From Clostridia bacterium (GTDB taxonomy: Bacteria; Bacillota; Clostridia; Christensenellales; Borkfalkiaceae), in the NCBI GenBank assembly GCA_017473605.1, contig JAFUKM010000006.1, positions 62,001-126,000 of the forward strand: 64,000 nucleotides of DNA, read 5' to 3'. Numbering within the stretch: the stretch's first letter is position 1; each line of letters opens with the position of its first letter. The notes below the pieces were generated by a model. The model saw nothing but the letters and a program-made list of their open reading frames with translations, did no database searches and had not been told where the DNA came from. The position numbers were made by a program, and so were the translations under genes. This document shows, one piece after another, positions 8,062 through 15,823 of the stretch.

Positions 8062-8847
8062 ATGTCTAAAAAAGAGAAAAACAAACCCGTACAAAAGCGC
8101 AAGTGGTGGTTTCGTTGCTTAAAGAAGCTTATAAAGGGCAGATATAAGCAACCGGAATTTATCTATTTGGGCGAAGAGATAGGAAACGGCGGCTTGATAT
8201 TGAGCAATCACGAAGGCACGGACGCGCCGTTGTCGCTCGAATTGTATTTGAATAAGCCGATTCGTATGTGGGGCGCGCACGAAATGAATTCGGGGCTTGT
8301 GCCGATGTATAAATACCAAACGCGCGTGTACTATCACGAGAAAAAGCATTGGAATTTGCATTTAGCAAGACTGTTTTGCTTAATCGCAAGTCCGCTGACC
8401 AATCTTTTTTATAGGGGCTTGAATTTAATATCCACCTATCACGATACGCGTTTGTTAAAGACGGTTCGCGAGAGTATGAACGCGATAGAGCAGGGCGAGA
8501 ATATCGTCGTGTTTCCCGAAGATTCGACGAACGGGTATTTGGAACAGCTGGAAGGCTTTCATAACGGTTTTGCGGTGCTTGCGGAAGTATGCTACCGCAA
8601 GGGCGTGGATTTGCCCATATACGTAACGTATTTCAATAAAAAAGCGAAGATTTATATGGTGGATAAGCCCGTAAAGTATTCGGAACTTATCAAACGGGGC
8701 GAAACGCGGGAAGAACTTTCCGCGCGCCTGCTTGCCCGTTGTAACGAGTTGGGTAAAATGAGTATGGAAATCGCGGAACAAAGAAAGGAAGCGGCGCTTG
8801 CCCAATCGGAAAATAAGGAAAAAGGACGAAAGATGGACGCGCCATAG
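8062..8847 (+). CDS. PlsC-like 1-acylglycerol-3-phosphate O-acyltransferase family protein
   Basis: Probable membrane-associated acyltransferase of phospholipid synthesis (261 residues). The acceptor motif reads SNHEGTDAP near residue 47, with one residue fewer between His and Asp than the classical HX4D, and the VVFPEDSTNGY segment near residue 150 corresponds to the FPEG block. The N-terminus is strongly basic (KKEKNKPVQKRK), typical for peripheral membrane contact, and the C-terminus is charged. ATG 8062 is preferred over the GTG at 8053 because AGGTGA lies at the right distance from it. The acyl donor and acceptor cannot be deduced. Confidence 0.8.
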   Translation: MSKKEKNKPVQKRKWWFRCLKKLIKGRYKQPEFIYLGEEIGNGGLILSNHEGTDAPLSLELYLNKPIRMWGAHEMNSGLVPMYKYQTRVYYHEKKHWNLHLARLFCLIASPLTNLFYRGLNLISTYHDTRLLKTVRESMNAIEQGENIVVFPEDSTNGYLEQLEGFHNGFAVLAEVCYRKGVDLPIYVTYFNKKAKIYMVDKPVKYSELIKRGETREELSARLLARCNELGKMSMEIAEQRKEAALAQSENKEKGRKMDAP

Positions 8848-8875
8848 AGATTTTGTAGAGAGTAAGGGATTATTG

Positions 8876-8904
8876 TTGACAATTATTTGCGCGTATGCTA
8901 TAAT
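8876..8904 (+). promoter_or_regulatory. sigma-A promoter of the orphan membrane protein gene
   Basis: TTGACA (8876-8881), 17 bp, TATAAT (8899-8904) with a TGC extension before the -10. Confidence 0.8.
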
Positions 8905-8933
8905 AATTCTATCAAAAAGCAACGGGGTTTAAT

Positions 8934-9815
8934 ATGAGTTGGCAGGATAGAGTTTGGAAGATTTCAAAGTTATTAACCTTTTTACAAGTGGTCGGCGGCG
9001 TGCTTGGCGTATACTGCTTTTTGGTATACTTTTATGCAATTTCGCCTGCGGCAAGCGCAATGAACGAGTCTTACGCCGACTCGACATTAATAAACTCGCT
9101 TCGCGATTTGAGTAATTGGTTGGTAAATAATCGTGGTTGGTTTTTATTCGGCGGTGTGGTTTTGGTAATTACAAACTGCGTATGCGTGGCTTTTTTAGAG
9201 TTGAGCGGCGCAACCGATAGGCTTGCCAGTACGCCAAAAATCATCTTTTTGCTTGTTTTGCGCGTAGTGCTGTATACAGTTTTTTTGATTGCGTCAAGCA
9301 GACTTTTTAATTCGTACGGCAAAGAGCTTTATTTTTTATTCTTTATCGTTGCTTCCCCTTTGGGTTTGCTTTTGCTTGTGACTTTAAGACTCGTATGGGC
9401 AATGTTGAGAAAGTTGACAAAAGGGTGTATCCCCGACTACGTGCCGAGCTCAAACGGTTCGTTTTCAACCTATTCCAGCGGAGTGGAAAAATCCACGTCC
9501 GAGCCCGCGCCCGCGCCCAAAGTAAAGTCGGACGTCTATAAGCAAATTTCCAAACGGGCGTATATCACCAAGAAAACCTATATTCAAGTCAACTTTTTCC
9601 ACGACGGGAAACATATGTGGACGATTGACGAACCTAGTTTCCGTTCGCGTTTAGAAGAATTTAGTCTGCGTAATGCAAGCCGTTACGGTATGACGGTCGA
9701 GCCCAACCTTTTCAACAAGGGACAAATCGTTGACGCTGACGGAAAGATTTGCTGGTATGACAAGTGCTTTACGGATGCAAGGGGAGATAGATGTATGGTT
9801 AAGGATAGACTGTAA
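8934..9815 (+). CDS. hypothetical membrane protein with cytoplasmic C-terminal domain
   Basis: I do not recognise this 293-residue protein. Four hydrophobic segments are visible at about residues 14-37, 69-92, 103-122 and 131-155, followed by a Ser/Pro-rich linker (SEPAPAPK near 190) and a soluble C-terminal domain of about 95 residues that reads like a small alpha/beta module (YIQVNFFHDGKHMW). It has its own promoter and terminator, so it is a stand-alone gene. Base composition is more AT-rich than its neighbours, compatible with recent acquisition. The Shine-Dalgarno is weak (GGGG 8 bp upstream of the ATG). Confidence 0.8.
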   Translation: MSWQDRVWKISKLLTFLQVVGGVLGVYCFLVYFYAISPAASAMNESYADSTLINSLRDLSNWLVNNRGWFLFGGVVLVITNCVCVAFLELSGATDRLASTPKIIFLLVLRVVLYTVFLIASSRLFNSYGKELYFLFFIVASPLGLLLLVTLRLVWAMLRKLTKGCIPDYVPSSNGSFSTYSSGVEKSTSEPAPAPKVKSDVYKQISKRAYITKKTYIQVNFFHDGKHMWTIDEPSFRSRLEEFSLRNASRYGMTVEPNLFNKGQIVDADGKICWYDKCFTDARGDRCMVKDRL

Positions 9816-9827
9816 CAGTGCATAATG

Positions 9828-9852
9828 AAAACCCGACAATGGTCGGGTTTTT
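9828..9852 (+). terminator. intrinsic terminator
   Basis: ACCCGAC-AATG-GTCGGGT stem followed by a T5 run, directly after the orphan membrane protein gene. Confidence 0.85.
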
Positions 9853-9928
9853 CATTTTTCTTACGGTTTGTAAACATTTTTTGCCGATACGCATATAGTA
9901 TATAAAGAAAAAGTAGGGGCGGTAAAAA

Positions 9929-10246
9929 ATGGAATTGACGTTTTCGGAACTTCGCGCAAAAGAAGTGGTAAACACGCAAGACGGCAGAAAATTAGGGAAG
10001 GTATGCGATATCGCGCTGTGTTATCCCGAGAACCGATGGATAGGTATCGTCGTGCCGAACGGCGGTTCGTTCTCTTTTAAGAAAAACGGATTGTTTATAG
10101 AATTAAAACACATTGTAAAAATCGGCGAAGACGTCATTTTGGTCAACGTGGGTTTGCCGAGAAACCAAGGTAAGAAAGGCGGTATGCATACGCAGCAGCC
10201 CGCTATGGAACCGCCGCAAAGGCGTAGCTATGAAGAGTACGAATAA
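9929..10246 (+). CDS. YlmC/YmxH-family PRC-barrel protein
   Basis: A 105-residue protein with an N-terminal PRC-barrel (FSELRAKEVVNTQDGRKLG, then WIGIVVPNG and IKIG-type strands) and a polar C-terminal tail rich in Gln/Pro/Glu. The family is widespread in spore-forming Firmicutes and often called sporulation protein YlmC/YmxH; its molecular role is not established. Start ATG with AGGGGCGG upstream. No sigma-A -35 is clear; a CATATAGT element at 9890-9897 could be a sporulation-sigma -10, but that is weak. Flanked by terminators on both sides, so monocistronic. Confidence 0.85.
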   Translation: MELTFSELRAKEVVNTQDGRKLGKVCDIALCYPENRWIGIVVPNGGSFSFKKNGLFIELKHIVKIGEDVILVNVGLPRNQGKKGGMHTQQPAMEPPQRRSYEEYE

Positions 10247-10271
10247 ACTAAAAGCACAAAATCCAAAAAGT

Positions 10272-10302
10272 GGAACGGCAAAGCACGCCGTTCCGTGTTT
10301 TT
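10272..10302 (+). terminator. intrinsic terminator after ylmC
   Basis: GGAACGGC / GCCGTTCC 8-bp stem with 7-nt loop, then GTGTTTTT. Confidence 0.85.
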
Positions 10303-10323
10303 ATGGGTGCAGTTATCCAATGC

Positions 10324-10352
10324 TTGACAAAATGATTGGTTTTTGCTATACT
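10324..10352 (+). promoter_or_regulatory. sigma-A promoter of the two-component system
   Basis: TTGACA (10324-10329), 17 bp, TATACT (10347-10352) preceded by TGC. Downstream, TTTCAC repeats at 10371 and 10382 are exactly 11 bp apart, reminiscent of degenerate Pho boxes. Confidence 0.75.
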
Positions 10353-10464
10353 GAAAGCGAAAAAAGATATTTTCACGAAAATTTCACCCCAATTTGTTGT
10401 AAACCTAACCTTTTTGGGGTATAAGTATAATGATAAGGAAAAATTTAGGAGAAAAATCACCGAA

Positions 10465-11130
10465 ATGAAGATTTTGATTGTAGACGACGAAGAGATGATA
10501 AGAAGTGTCTTGCGCGAATACGTAGAATTCGAAGGGAACGAAGCGTACGAAGCGGCGGACGGTATGGAAGCGGTACGCGCGTGTCGGGAAAACGATTACG
10601 ACTTAGTCATTATGGACGTTATGATGCCGCACTTGGACGGATTTTCGGCGGTAAAAGAAATTAAAAAGAGCAAGGATATCCCCGTCATTATGCTTTCGGC
10701 GCGCGGCGAAGAATACGACAAGCTGTTTGCGTTCGAAATCGGTGTAGACGACTACGTAACCAAGCCCTTCTCGCCCAAGGAAGTGATGGCGCGTATTAAC
10801 GCGGTAACCAAGCGCCGTAAGCAAAAACAAAACGGCAACGAGATTTTGAAATTCGAAGGCTTGGAAGTGGATATGGCAGGCAGAAACGTGTACGTAGACG
10901 GAGTGAAAGCGGAACTCACGCCGAAGGAATATGAGCTGCTTTTCTACTTGATACGGAATAAAGGTATTGCGCTTACGAGAGAGAAACTGCTTTACGACGT
11001 ATGGGGTTTTGATTTTTACGGCGACGACAGAACGGTGGACACGCATATCAAAATGTTGCGCAGCAATATTAAAGACTATCGGAAATTCATCGTTACCTTG
11101 CGCGGTTTGGGGTATAAATTCGAGGCGTAA
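10465..11130 (+). CDS. OmpR/PhoB-family response regulator
   Basis: DNA-binding partner of the histidine kinase encoded next (221 residues). Receiver domain residues 1-115 with acidic pocket DDE (7-9), phospho-acceptor Asp51 in VIMDVMMP, Thr/Ser at MLSAR and Lys100 in VTKPF. The C-terminal winged helix spans about 128-220 (LTPKEYELL, RTVDTHIKMLR, LRGLGYKFE). The frame extends upstream to 10336 but the receiver fold begins at the ATG chosen here; AGGAG lies 13 bp upstream, a rather long spacing. Which stimulus it serves is unknown; phosphate is one hypothesis given the Pho-like repeats here and at 6.2 kb. Confidence 0.95.
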   Translation: MKILIVDDEEMIRSVLREYVEFEGNEAYEAADGMEAVRACRENDYDLVIMDVMMPHLDGFSAVKEIKKSKDIPVIMLSARGEEYDKLFAFEIGVDDYVTKPFSPKEVMARINAVTKRRKQKQNGNEILKFEGLEVDMAGRNVYVDGVKAELTPKEYELLFYLIRNKGIALTREKLLYDVWGFDFYGDDRTVDTHIKMLRSNIKDYRKFIVTLRGLGYKFEA

Positions 11131-11148
11131 TTACGGAAAGGAAAAACT

Positions 11149-12669
11149 ATGTCCGCAAAGAAAGACGGAAAACGGAATAAGCCGAAAACGGCAAGAAGAA
11201 AAAGGCGGGGATACCGCGCCCAAAAGACGAGCATTTTTTTGATGCTTTGGGCGGTATTCGCCGCTTTGTCTTTGTTTATCGTAATTCTTTTCGGCGTTTC
11301 GCAAACATCCATCACGACGAGTACGTATAAACGGGAAGCGAGTAGACAGCTTCGAGAGCAAGGTCCGCAAATTCAAACGGACGTTTTGTATGCGCTGGAA
11401 GAAGATAAGACGTCTACGCCGGGAATGGAGCTTCGCCGTTTGTCCGTCGTGTACGACGTGAATATAGTAATTCTTTCCCCTGACGGTGCGGTCATATTGC
11501 CGCAGGAATGGGAAGAGGAAGATAAAGACGGCGTTTCCTACCGCGAAAAGACGGAAATTTTGCTCGAACGTCTTGAAGAGCAAAACACGGACAGCATAGT
11601 ATACGAGAGCGAACGGGAATACGTATACGGTTCCAAAGTCTTTTTGTTCGGAGAAGAAAATTACTTGTACGTTACGAAATCGTTTGCATTGACGCAAGCG
11701 GTATCCGGACAGCTTGTGGGACGAACGCTGATAATGTGTATTTTTATGTTCGTGCTGTCGTTTGCGATATCGGGCGCGGTATCCAGTTGGTTTACAAACC
11801 CGATTGTAGAGATGAAGAAAAAAGCCAACGCGCTTGCGCACGGCGATTTCACGGTGGATTTTCACGGTAACGATTACGGGTTAGAGCTTGTAGAGCTTGC
11901 GGACGCGTTAAACTTTGCGCGAGACGAGCTGTCAAAGGCGGACGCCATGCAAAAGGAACTTATCGCCAACGTTTCGCACGATTTCAAAACGCCGCTCACG
12001 ATGATAAAGGCGTATGCGGCAATGATTATGGAAATATCAGGGGATATTCCCGAAAAGCGGAATAAGCACGCGCAAGTTATCGTAGACGAAGCGGATAGAT
12101 TGACGACGCTCGTTTCCGACCTGTTAGAGCTTTCGAAAATGCGTTCGGGTTTGGAAGCGCTGCAAGAAACGGTATTCGATATGTCGGCGTATTTGCGCGC
12201 CGTACTCGTGCGGTTTGAATATTTAACGGAAACGAAAGGGTACGTATTCCATACGGAGATAGAAAAGGGGTTGTATACGCGCGGCGACGAAACGAAGCTC
12301 GGACAAGTGCTGTATAATTTAATCGGTAACGCCGTCAATTATACGGGCGAGAATAAACGGGTGTTTATCGATTTGAAAAAGATTTCGGATAAGGTGTTCA
12401 GATTTTCGGTTACGGATACGGGCGCAGGGATAAAGGAAGAAGATTTGTCTACGATATGGGATAGATACTACCGTTCGTCCGAAACGCATAAACGCCCTGT
12501 ACAAGGCACGGGCTTGGGATTGTCGATAGTCAAAACGGTCTTGGAAAAACACCGCTTCGTGTTCGGCGTCAACAGCGAAGTAGGGGCAGGAAGTACTTTC
12601 TACGTGGATTTTCCGCTCGCAACGGAAGAAACGATGGAAGAGGATACGAATACGCTTGACAAATCGTAA
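11149..12669 (+). CDS. sensor histidine kinase
   Basis: Membrane sensor (506 residues) that phosphorylates the response regulator encoded 18 bp upstream. Order: basic N-terminus, TM1 at about 28-50, extracytoplasmic sensor region 51-188, TM2 at 190-213, HAMP about 214-265, dimerisation helix with phospho-acceptor His277 in NVSHDFKTP, and ATPase domain with N box NLIGNAVNYTG (390-400), G1 DTGAGI (423-428) and G2 GTGLGLSI (453-460). Length and layout are standard. The 3' end carries the -35 box of the following riboflavin transporter promoter. Ligand unknown. Confidence 0.95.
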   Translation: MSAKKDGKRNKPKTARRKRRGYRAQKTSIFLMLWAVFAALSLFIVILFGVSQTSITTSTYKREASRQLREQGPQIQTDVLYALEEDKTSTPGMELRRLSVVYDVNIVILSPDGAVILPQEWEEEDKDGVSYREKTEILLERLEEQNTDSIVYESEREYVYGSKVFLFGEENYLYVTKSFALTQAVSGQLVGRTLIMCIFMFVLSFAISGAVSSWFTNPIVEMKKKANALAHGDFTVDFHGNDYGLELVELADALNFARDELSKADAMQKELIANVSHDFKTPLTMIKAYAAMIMEISGDIPEKRNKHAQVIVDEADRLTTLVSDLLELSKMRSGLEALQETVFDMSAYLRAVLVRFEYLTETKGYVFHTEIEKGLYTRGDETKLGQVLYNLIGNAVNYTGENKRVFIDLKKISDKVFRFSVTDTGAGIKEEDLSTIWDRYYRSSETHKRPVQGTGLGLSIVKTVLEKHRFVFGVNSEVGAGSTFYVDFPLATEETMEEDTNTLDKS

Positions 12670-12684
12670 TAAAGAGAATATAAT
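12656..12684 (+). promoter_or_regulatory. sigma-A promoter of the FMN riboswitch-ribU unit
   Basis: TTGACA (12656-12661) lies inside the end of the histidine kinase gene, 17-bp spacer, TATAAT (12679-12684). Confidence 0.85.
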
Positions 12685-12696
12685 ATAGAAAAATCA

Positions 12697-12838
12697 ACTT
12701 TGGGGCGGGGTGCAAATCCCCACCGGCAGTACAGCCTGCGAAGGAAGTTTTCTTCCCCGAGTCGGTGCAATTCCGACGCCGACGGTGATACCAAACGCGA
12801 ATAAGCAAATGGTATAAGTCCGGATGAGAAAAGGCGAA
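12697..12838 (+). promoter_or_regulatory. FMN riboswitch (RFN element)
   Basis: The conserved RFN blocks are all present in order: GGGGCGGGGTGCAAATCCCC, ACCGGCAGT, AGCCTGCGA, GTCGGTGCAATTCCGACGCC, GACGGT and AGTCCGGATGAGA. It precedes ribU. FMN binding is expected to favour the terminator at 12866; a second weaker hairpin with a T6 run (ACGG-CCGT, 12838-12859) sits between aptamer and terminator. Confidence 0.96.
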
Positions 12839-12865
12839 CGGTGTAACGCCGTCTTTTTTGCGCGC

Positions 12866-12896
12866 AACCGCCCTGAAAAAATCAGGGCGGTTTTTA
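12866..12896 (+). terminator. riboswitch expression-platform terminator
   Basis: ACCGCCCTGA / TCAGGGCGGT 10-bp stem with A5 loop and a T5 run, between the aptamer and the ribU start. Expected to form when FMN is bound. Confidence 0.9.
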
Positions 12897-12918
12897 TACT
12901 GCTTTAAAGGAACGTATT

Positions 12919-13560
12919 ATGATGGAAAATCAAACGCAAAATCAAGAAACGACGGGGGCAAGTACGCGTTCTGCGCATAAATTACCGATAAAAAAACGCT
13001 TTTCGGCGAAACGGCTTGCCTTTATGGCGGTGTTTACGGCAATCAGTTATGCCGTGAGCTTTTTGGAAATTCCTTTGCCGCTTTTCGGCGCGAGTTTTTT
13101 GAAGCTTGATTTCGGCAACGTGTTTATCGTGCTGATATCCTTTTTGCTCGGTCCCGTGGAAGGGCTAATCGTATGTTTTTTGAAGGAAGGCTTGCGCTGT
13201 ATCGGTTCGTCGTCGATGTGCGCGGGGGAAATTGCCAACTTCTTGGTAACGGGTACGTATTTGTTGTTGCCGTCGATATGCTATCAGTATAGACGGAATT
13301 TGAAAACGGTTGTTATCACGCTAGCGTGTTCTTGTGTTTTGGCGACGGGTACGGCGCTTCTTGCCAACCGTTTTATCATATTCCCCACGTATGCGTATTT
13401 GTTTGGGGGAAATATATTCGGTATGAGCGTTTCGGAAGCGTTTTCGGCGTTTTGGGTAGCGGTGCTCCTTTTCAATCTCATCAAAACGGTGTCGGTAGGT
13501 CTTTTGACGATGCTTTTGTATAAGCGGCTGTCCAATTTTCTGAAAAAAATGAAAATTTGA
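12919..13560 (+). CDS. ribU: riboflavin ECF transporter substrate-binding subunit
   Basis: S-component of an energy-coupling-factor importer; binds riboflavin in the membrane and works with a shared EcfA/EcfA'/EcfT module that is not encoded here. The 213-residue protein has a polar, Gln/Thr-rich N-terminus of about 30 residues followed by five to six membrane helices. Characteristic segments are KRLAFMAVFTAISYAVSF, the short-chain KLDFGNVFIVLISFLLGP motif and a C-terminal helix ending in a lysine cluster. Assignment rests on fold-typical sequence plus the FMN riboswitch directly upstream. RBS AAAGGA. A 7-bp stem hairpin without a T-tract (13565-13584) follows the stop. Confidence 0.92.
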   Translation: MMENQTQNQETTGASTRSAHKLPIKKRFSAKRLAFMAVFTAISYAVSFLEIPLPLFGASFLKLDFGNVFIVLISFLLGPVEGLIVCFLKEGLRCIGSSSMCAGEIANFLVTGTYLLLPSICYQYRRNLKTVVITLACSCVLATGTALLANRFIIFPTYAYLFGGNIFGMSVSEAFSAFWVAVLLFNLIKTVSVGLLTMLLYKRLSNFLKKMKI

Positions 13561-13581
13561 AAAACAATCCCTGTAAAGGGA

Positions 13582-13610
13582 TTGCAAAATTCGTAGAAAG
13601 GTATTATAAT
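13582..13610 (+). promoter_or_regulatory. sigma-A promoter of the tsaE operon
   Basis: TTGCAA (13582-13587), 17 bp, TATAAT (13605-13610). The tsaE ATG begins six bases after the -10, predicting a leaderless mRNA. The -35 overlaps the 3' arm of the hairpin CAATCCC-TGTAAA-GGGATTG (13565-13584). Confidence 0.65.
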
Positions 13611-13616
13611 AAAGAT

Positions 13617-14018
13617 ATGGCAATATTCATTTCAAAATCAGTCGAAGATACGCTCTTGTTCGCGCAAGAATACGCAAAGACGCTGCGTAGCGGCGACGTT
13701 GTGCTTTTAGACGGCGATATGGGCGCGGGCAAGACGGCGTTTTCCAAAGGCGTAGCCAAGGGCTTGGATATAGACGAAGAAGTTACCAGCCCCACGTACG
13801 CGTATATGAACGATTACGACGGGCGGCTGTTCCATTACGATTGTTATCGGATAGAGAGCGTCGCGCAGGCGGAAAGCTTGGGACTTGCCGACTATTTTGA
13901 TATGGGCGGAATATGTCTTATCGAGTGGTCGCAAAATATCGCTCCGTTGCTGCCTAAGACGGTCAAACGGGTACGCATTAAAAAAATAGACGAAAATACG
14001 CGCGAAATCGAATATTAA
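13617..14018 (+). CDS. tsaE: tRNA t6A synthesis ATPase TsaE
   Basis: P-loop ATPase of the threonylcarbamoyladenosine (t6A37) machinery; works with TsaB and TsaD. 133 residues, Walker A GDMGAGKT at 33-40, followed by SPTYAYMNDYDG and the HYDCYRI segment typical of the family. The ATG at 13617 gives the family N-terminus; an in-frame ATG further upstream (13557) overlaps ribU and would add about 20 unrelated residues. The only purine-rich stretch, AAAGG, is 15 bp away. First gene of tsaE-tsaB-rimI; TsaC/Sua5 is at 36.7 kb and TsaD is outside the window. Confidence 0.93.
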   Translation: MAIFISKSVEDTLLFAQEYAKTLRSGDVVLLDGDMGAGKTAFSKGVAKGLDIDEEVTSPTYAYMNDYDGRLFHYDCYRIESVAQAESLGLADYFDMGGICLIEWSQNIAPLLPKTVKRVRIKKIDENTREIEY

Positions 14019-14031
14019 AGGGGTATAAAAG

Positions 14032-14655
14032 TTGAACTTTTTAGCGGTAGACACGAGTGGAAATTATATGAGCGTCGTAGCGGTAAAAGACGGGGAAATC
14101 TATTCTTCGTTCACGCCCGATTGTACGATGAGGCACTCGGTTTTGATAATGCCGAAGATAGAAGAAACGCTGGAAAAAGCGGACTTAAAGCTGGAAGATT
14201 GCGATTTTTTCGGCGCGGTAGTGGGCGCAGGTTCGTTTACGGGTATCCGAATCGGCGTATCGGCGGTGAAAGGACTTGCGCTTGCGACGGGCAAACGCAC
14301 GCTCCCTATCACTTCTTTTGCGGTTGCGGCATATAATGCGGTAGACGGCGGGGAGAAACGCCTTTGCCTGGTAGACGCCTTGCACGGTTATTACTATGCT
14401 TGCGGCTACGAAAACGGAAAGATGGTTATCGAGCCTTCGTATTTATCGGAAACCGAAGTGCTTGCGCTCAACAAAGACGGCTACGCGCTTTGCGGTTGTA
14501 GCGATTTACCGTTGTCGGAAAAAGCGCGCGTATGCCAGGTAAACCCCGTAACGGGGCTTGTAAACGCGGCGCAGTCGCTTGCCAAGGAAGATAAGTTCGG
14601 GGAATTAAACGCATTGTACGTGCGTAAAAGCTCCGCCGAGGAAAACCTGAAATGA
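14032..14655 (+). CDS. tsaB: t6A synthesis protein TsaB
   Basis: Inactive ASKHA-fold partner of TsaD (207 residues). The N-terminus NFLAVDTSGNYMSVV and the VVGAGSFTGIRIGVSAVKGLA segment near 63-82 are family hallmarks. Translation starts at TTG with AAAGGGG at 7-8 bp. It follows tsaE by 13 bp and overlaps the start of rimI (ATGA), so the three are translationally linked. Confidence 0.93.
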   Translation: MNFLAVDTSGNYMSVVAVKDGEIYSSFTPDCTMRHSVLIMPKIEETLEKADLKLEDCDFFGAVVGAGSFTGIRIGVSAVKGLALATGKRTLPITSFAVAAYNAVDGGEKRLCLVDALHGYYYACGYENGKMVIEPSYLSETEVLALNKDGYALCGCSDLPLSEKARVCQVNPVTGLVNAAQSLAKEDKFGELNALYVRKSSAEENLK

Positions 14656-15083
14656 TAATCAAGCGTTTGGAAAAAACGGATATTCCCGCGCTTACGGCGA
14701 TAGAAAACGCGTGTTTTCCCGACGCTTGGAGCGCGCTTTCTTGGCAGGAAGAATTTTCTCGCGCCGAATTTATCGGTTTTGCCTGTAAGGACGGCGAACG
14801 CTTGATAGGTTACGTCTGCGGCACGCGCTTGTTTGAAGAGAGCGAGCTGTTGAAAATTGCCGTCGCGCCCAATGCGAGAAAACAGGGCGTAGGCGAGCAA
14901 TTATTGGCGGCGTTTTGTACGGAAGCGAAAACGTTGGGCGCGGAGAAGATGTTTTTAGAAGTCCGCGAGAGCAACGTTCCCGCGTTACGTTTGTATCAAA
15001 AGAGCGGTTTCACGCCGACGCGCGTGCGTAAAAGATACTACGAAAACGGCGAAAACGCGGTAGAGATGGTGAAGACGCTGTAA
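14652..15083 (+). CDS. rimI: ribosomal protein S18-alanine N-acetyltransferase RimI
   Basis: GNAT acetyltransferase (143 residues). Acetyl-CoA binding loop APNARKQGVGEQLL (residues 75-88) and the C-terminal LYQKSGFTPTRVRKRYY block match RimI. The ATG overlaps the tsaB stop by four bases. In many Firmicutes tsaD follows rimI; here a hydrolase follows instead. Confidence 0.92.
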   Translation: MIIKRLEKTDIPALTAIENACFPDAWSALSWQEEFSRAEFIGFACKDGERLIGYVCGTRLFEESELLKIAVAPNARKQGVGEQLLAAFCTEAKTLGAEKMFLEVRESNVPALRLYQKSGFTPTRVRKRYYENGENAVEMVKTL

Positions 15084-15109
15084 TGAATCGTGTATAAGGA
15101 GCAACGCTT

Positions 15110-15823
15110 ACGGAAATCCTTTCGCAACTTTCTTATATACAAAAGGGAACGGGCAAGGATTTGCTGATGCTGCACGGCTATCTTTCGAATAAGGAAGCGT
15201 GGACGGCGCAAATCGGGTATTTTTCAAGATTTTATAAAGTAACGGCGATAGATTTTATAGGCTTTGGAAACAGCGCGCCGTTGCCGTCGGCGTATAGCGT
15301 AGCTGATTACGCCGAGTGGTTAAAAGAAACGTTGTCGGCTCTAAATATCGTTCGTCCGCACGTATTTGCGCACTCGTTCGGTTGTAGAGTGGCGGTCAAA
15401 GCGGCGTCGAAGGATTGCGGGTTGTTCGATAAATTGCTTTTAACAGGTCCTGCCGGTATTATTTTGCCACGGGGCTGGAAATATAAAACGCGCGTAAGGG
15501 CTTATCGTTTTATCAAAAAACTTGCGCCCCGTTACGCGGAAAAGCATTTTGGCAGTAAGGAATACCGCTCATTACCGCCGCTTATGAAAGAGAGCTATAA
15601 AAAGATAGTAAACGAAGACTTGCGTATGGACGCTATGCGCGTAAAGAACGCAGTTTTGATAGTAGAAGGAACGAAGGATATCACGACGACGATGACAGAA
15701 GCGGAGATATACCTTTCGCACTTTCCAAACGCACAGTTGAAAACGGTAGAGGGCGGACACTTCGCCTTTGCGGAGAACCCGTTGCCCTTTAATTTAATTG
15801 CCGAGGAATTTTTATATGATTGA
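15110..15823 (+). CDS. alpha/beta hydrolase with no canonical start codon
   Basis: Serine hydrolase fold with an intact triad. The in-frame stop upstream is at 15095; between it and the TTG at 15161 there is no ATG, GTG or TTG. AAGGAG (15096-15101) is followed 8 bp later by ACG (15110), in frame, and initiation there gives a natural N-terminus ending in LLMLHGYLSNKEAW. Numbering from that ACG (237 residues), nucleophile Ser89 in AHSFGCR, Asp190 in EGTKDIT and His217 in EGGHFAF. Starting at TTG 15161 would remove the first strand and leave no RBS. The 3' end overlaps murF by 8 bases. Possibly a recently lost ATG, a sequencing error, or true ACG initiation. Substrate unknown. Confidence 0.75.
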   Translation, partial: TEILSQLSYIQKGTGKDLLMLHGYLSNKEAWTAQIGYFSRFYKVTAIDFIGFGNSAPLPSAYSVADYAEWLKETLSALNIVRPHVFAHSFGCRVAVKAASKDCGLFDKLLLTGPAGIILPRGWKYKTRVRAYRFIKKLAPRYAEKHFGSKEYRSLPPLMKESYKKIVNEDLRMDAMRVKNAVLIVEGTKDITTTMTEAEIYLSHFPNAQLKTVEGGHFAFAENPLPFNLIAEEFLYD

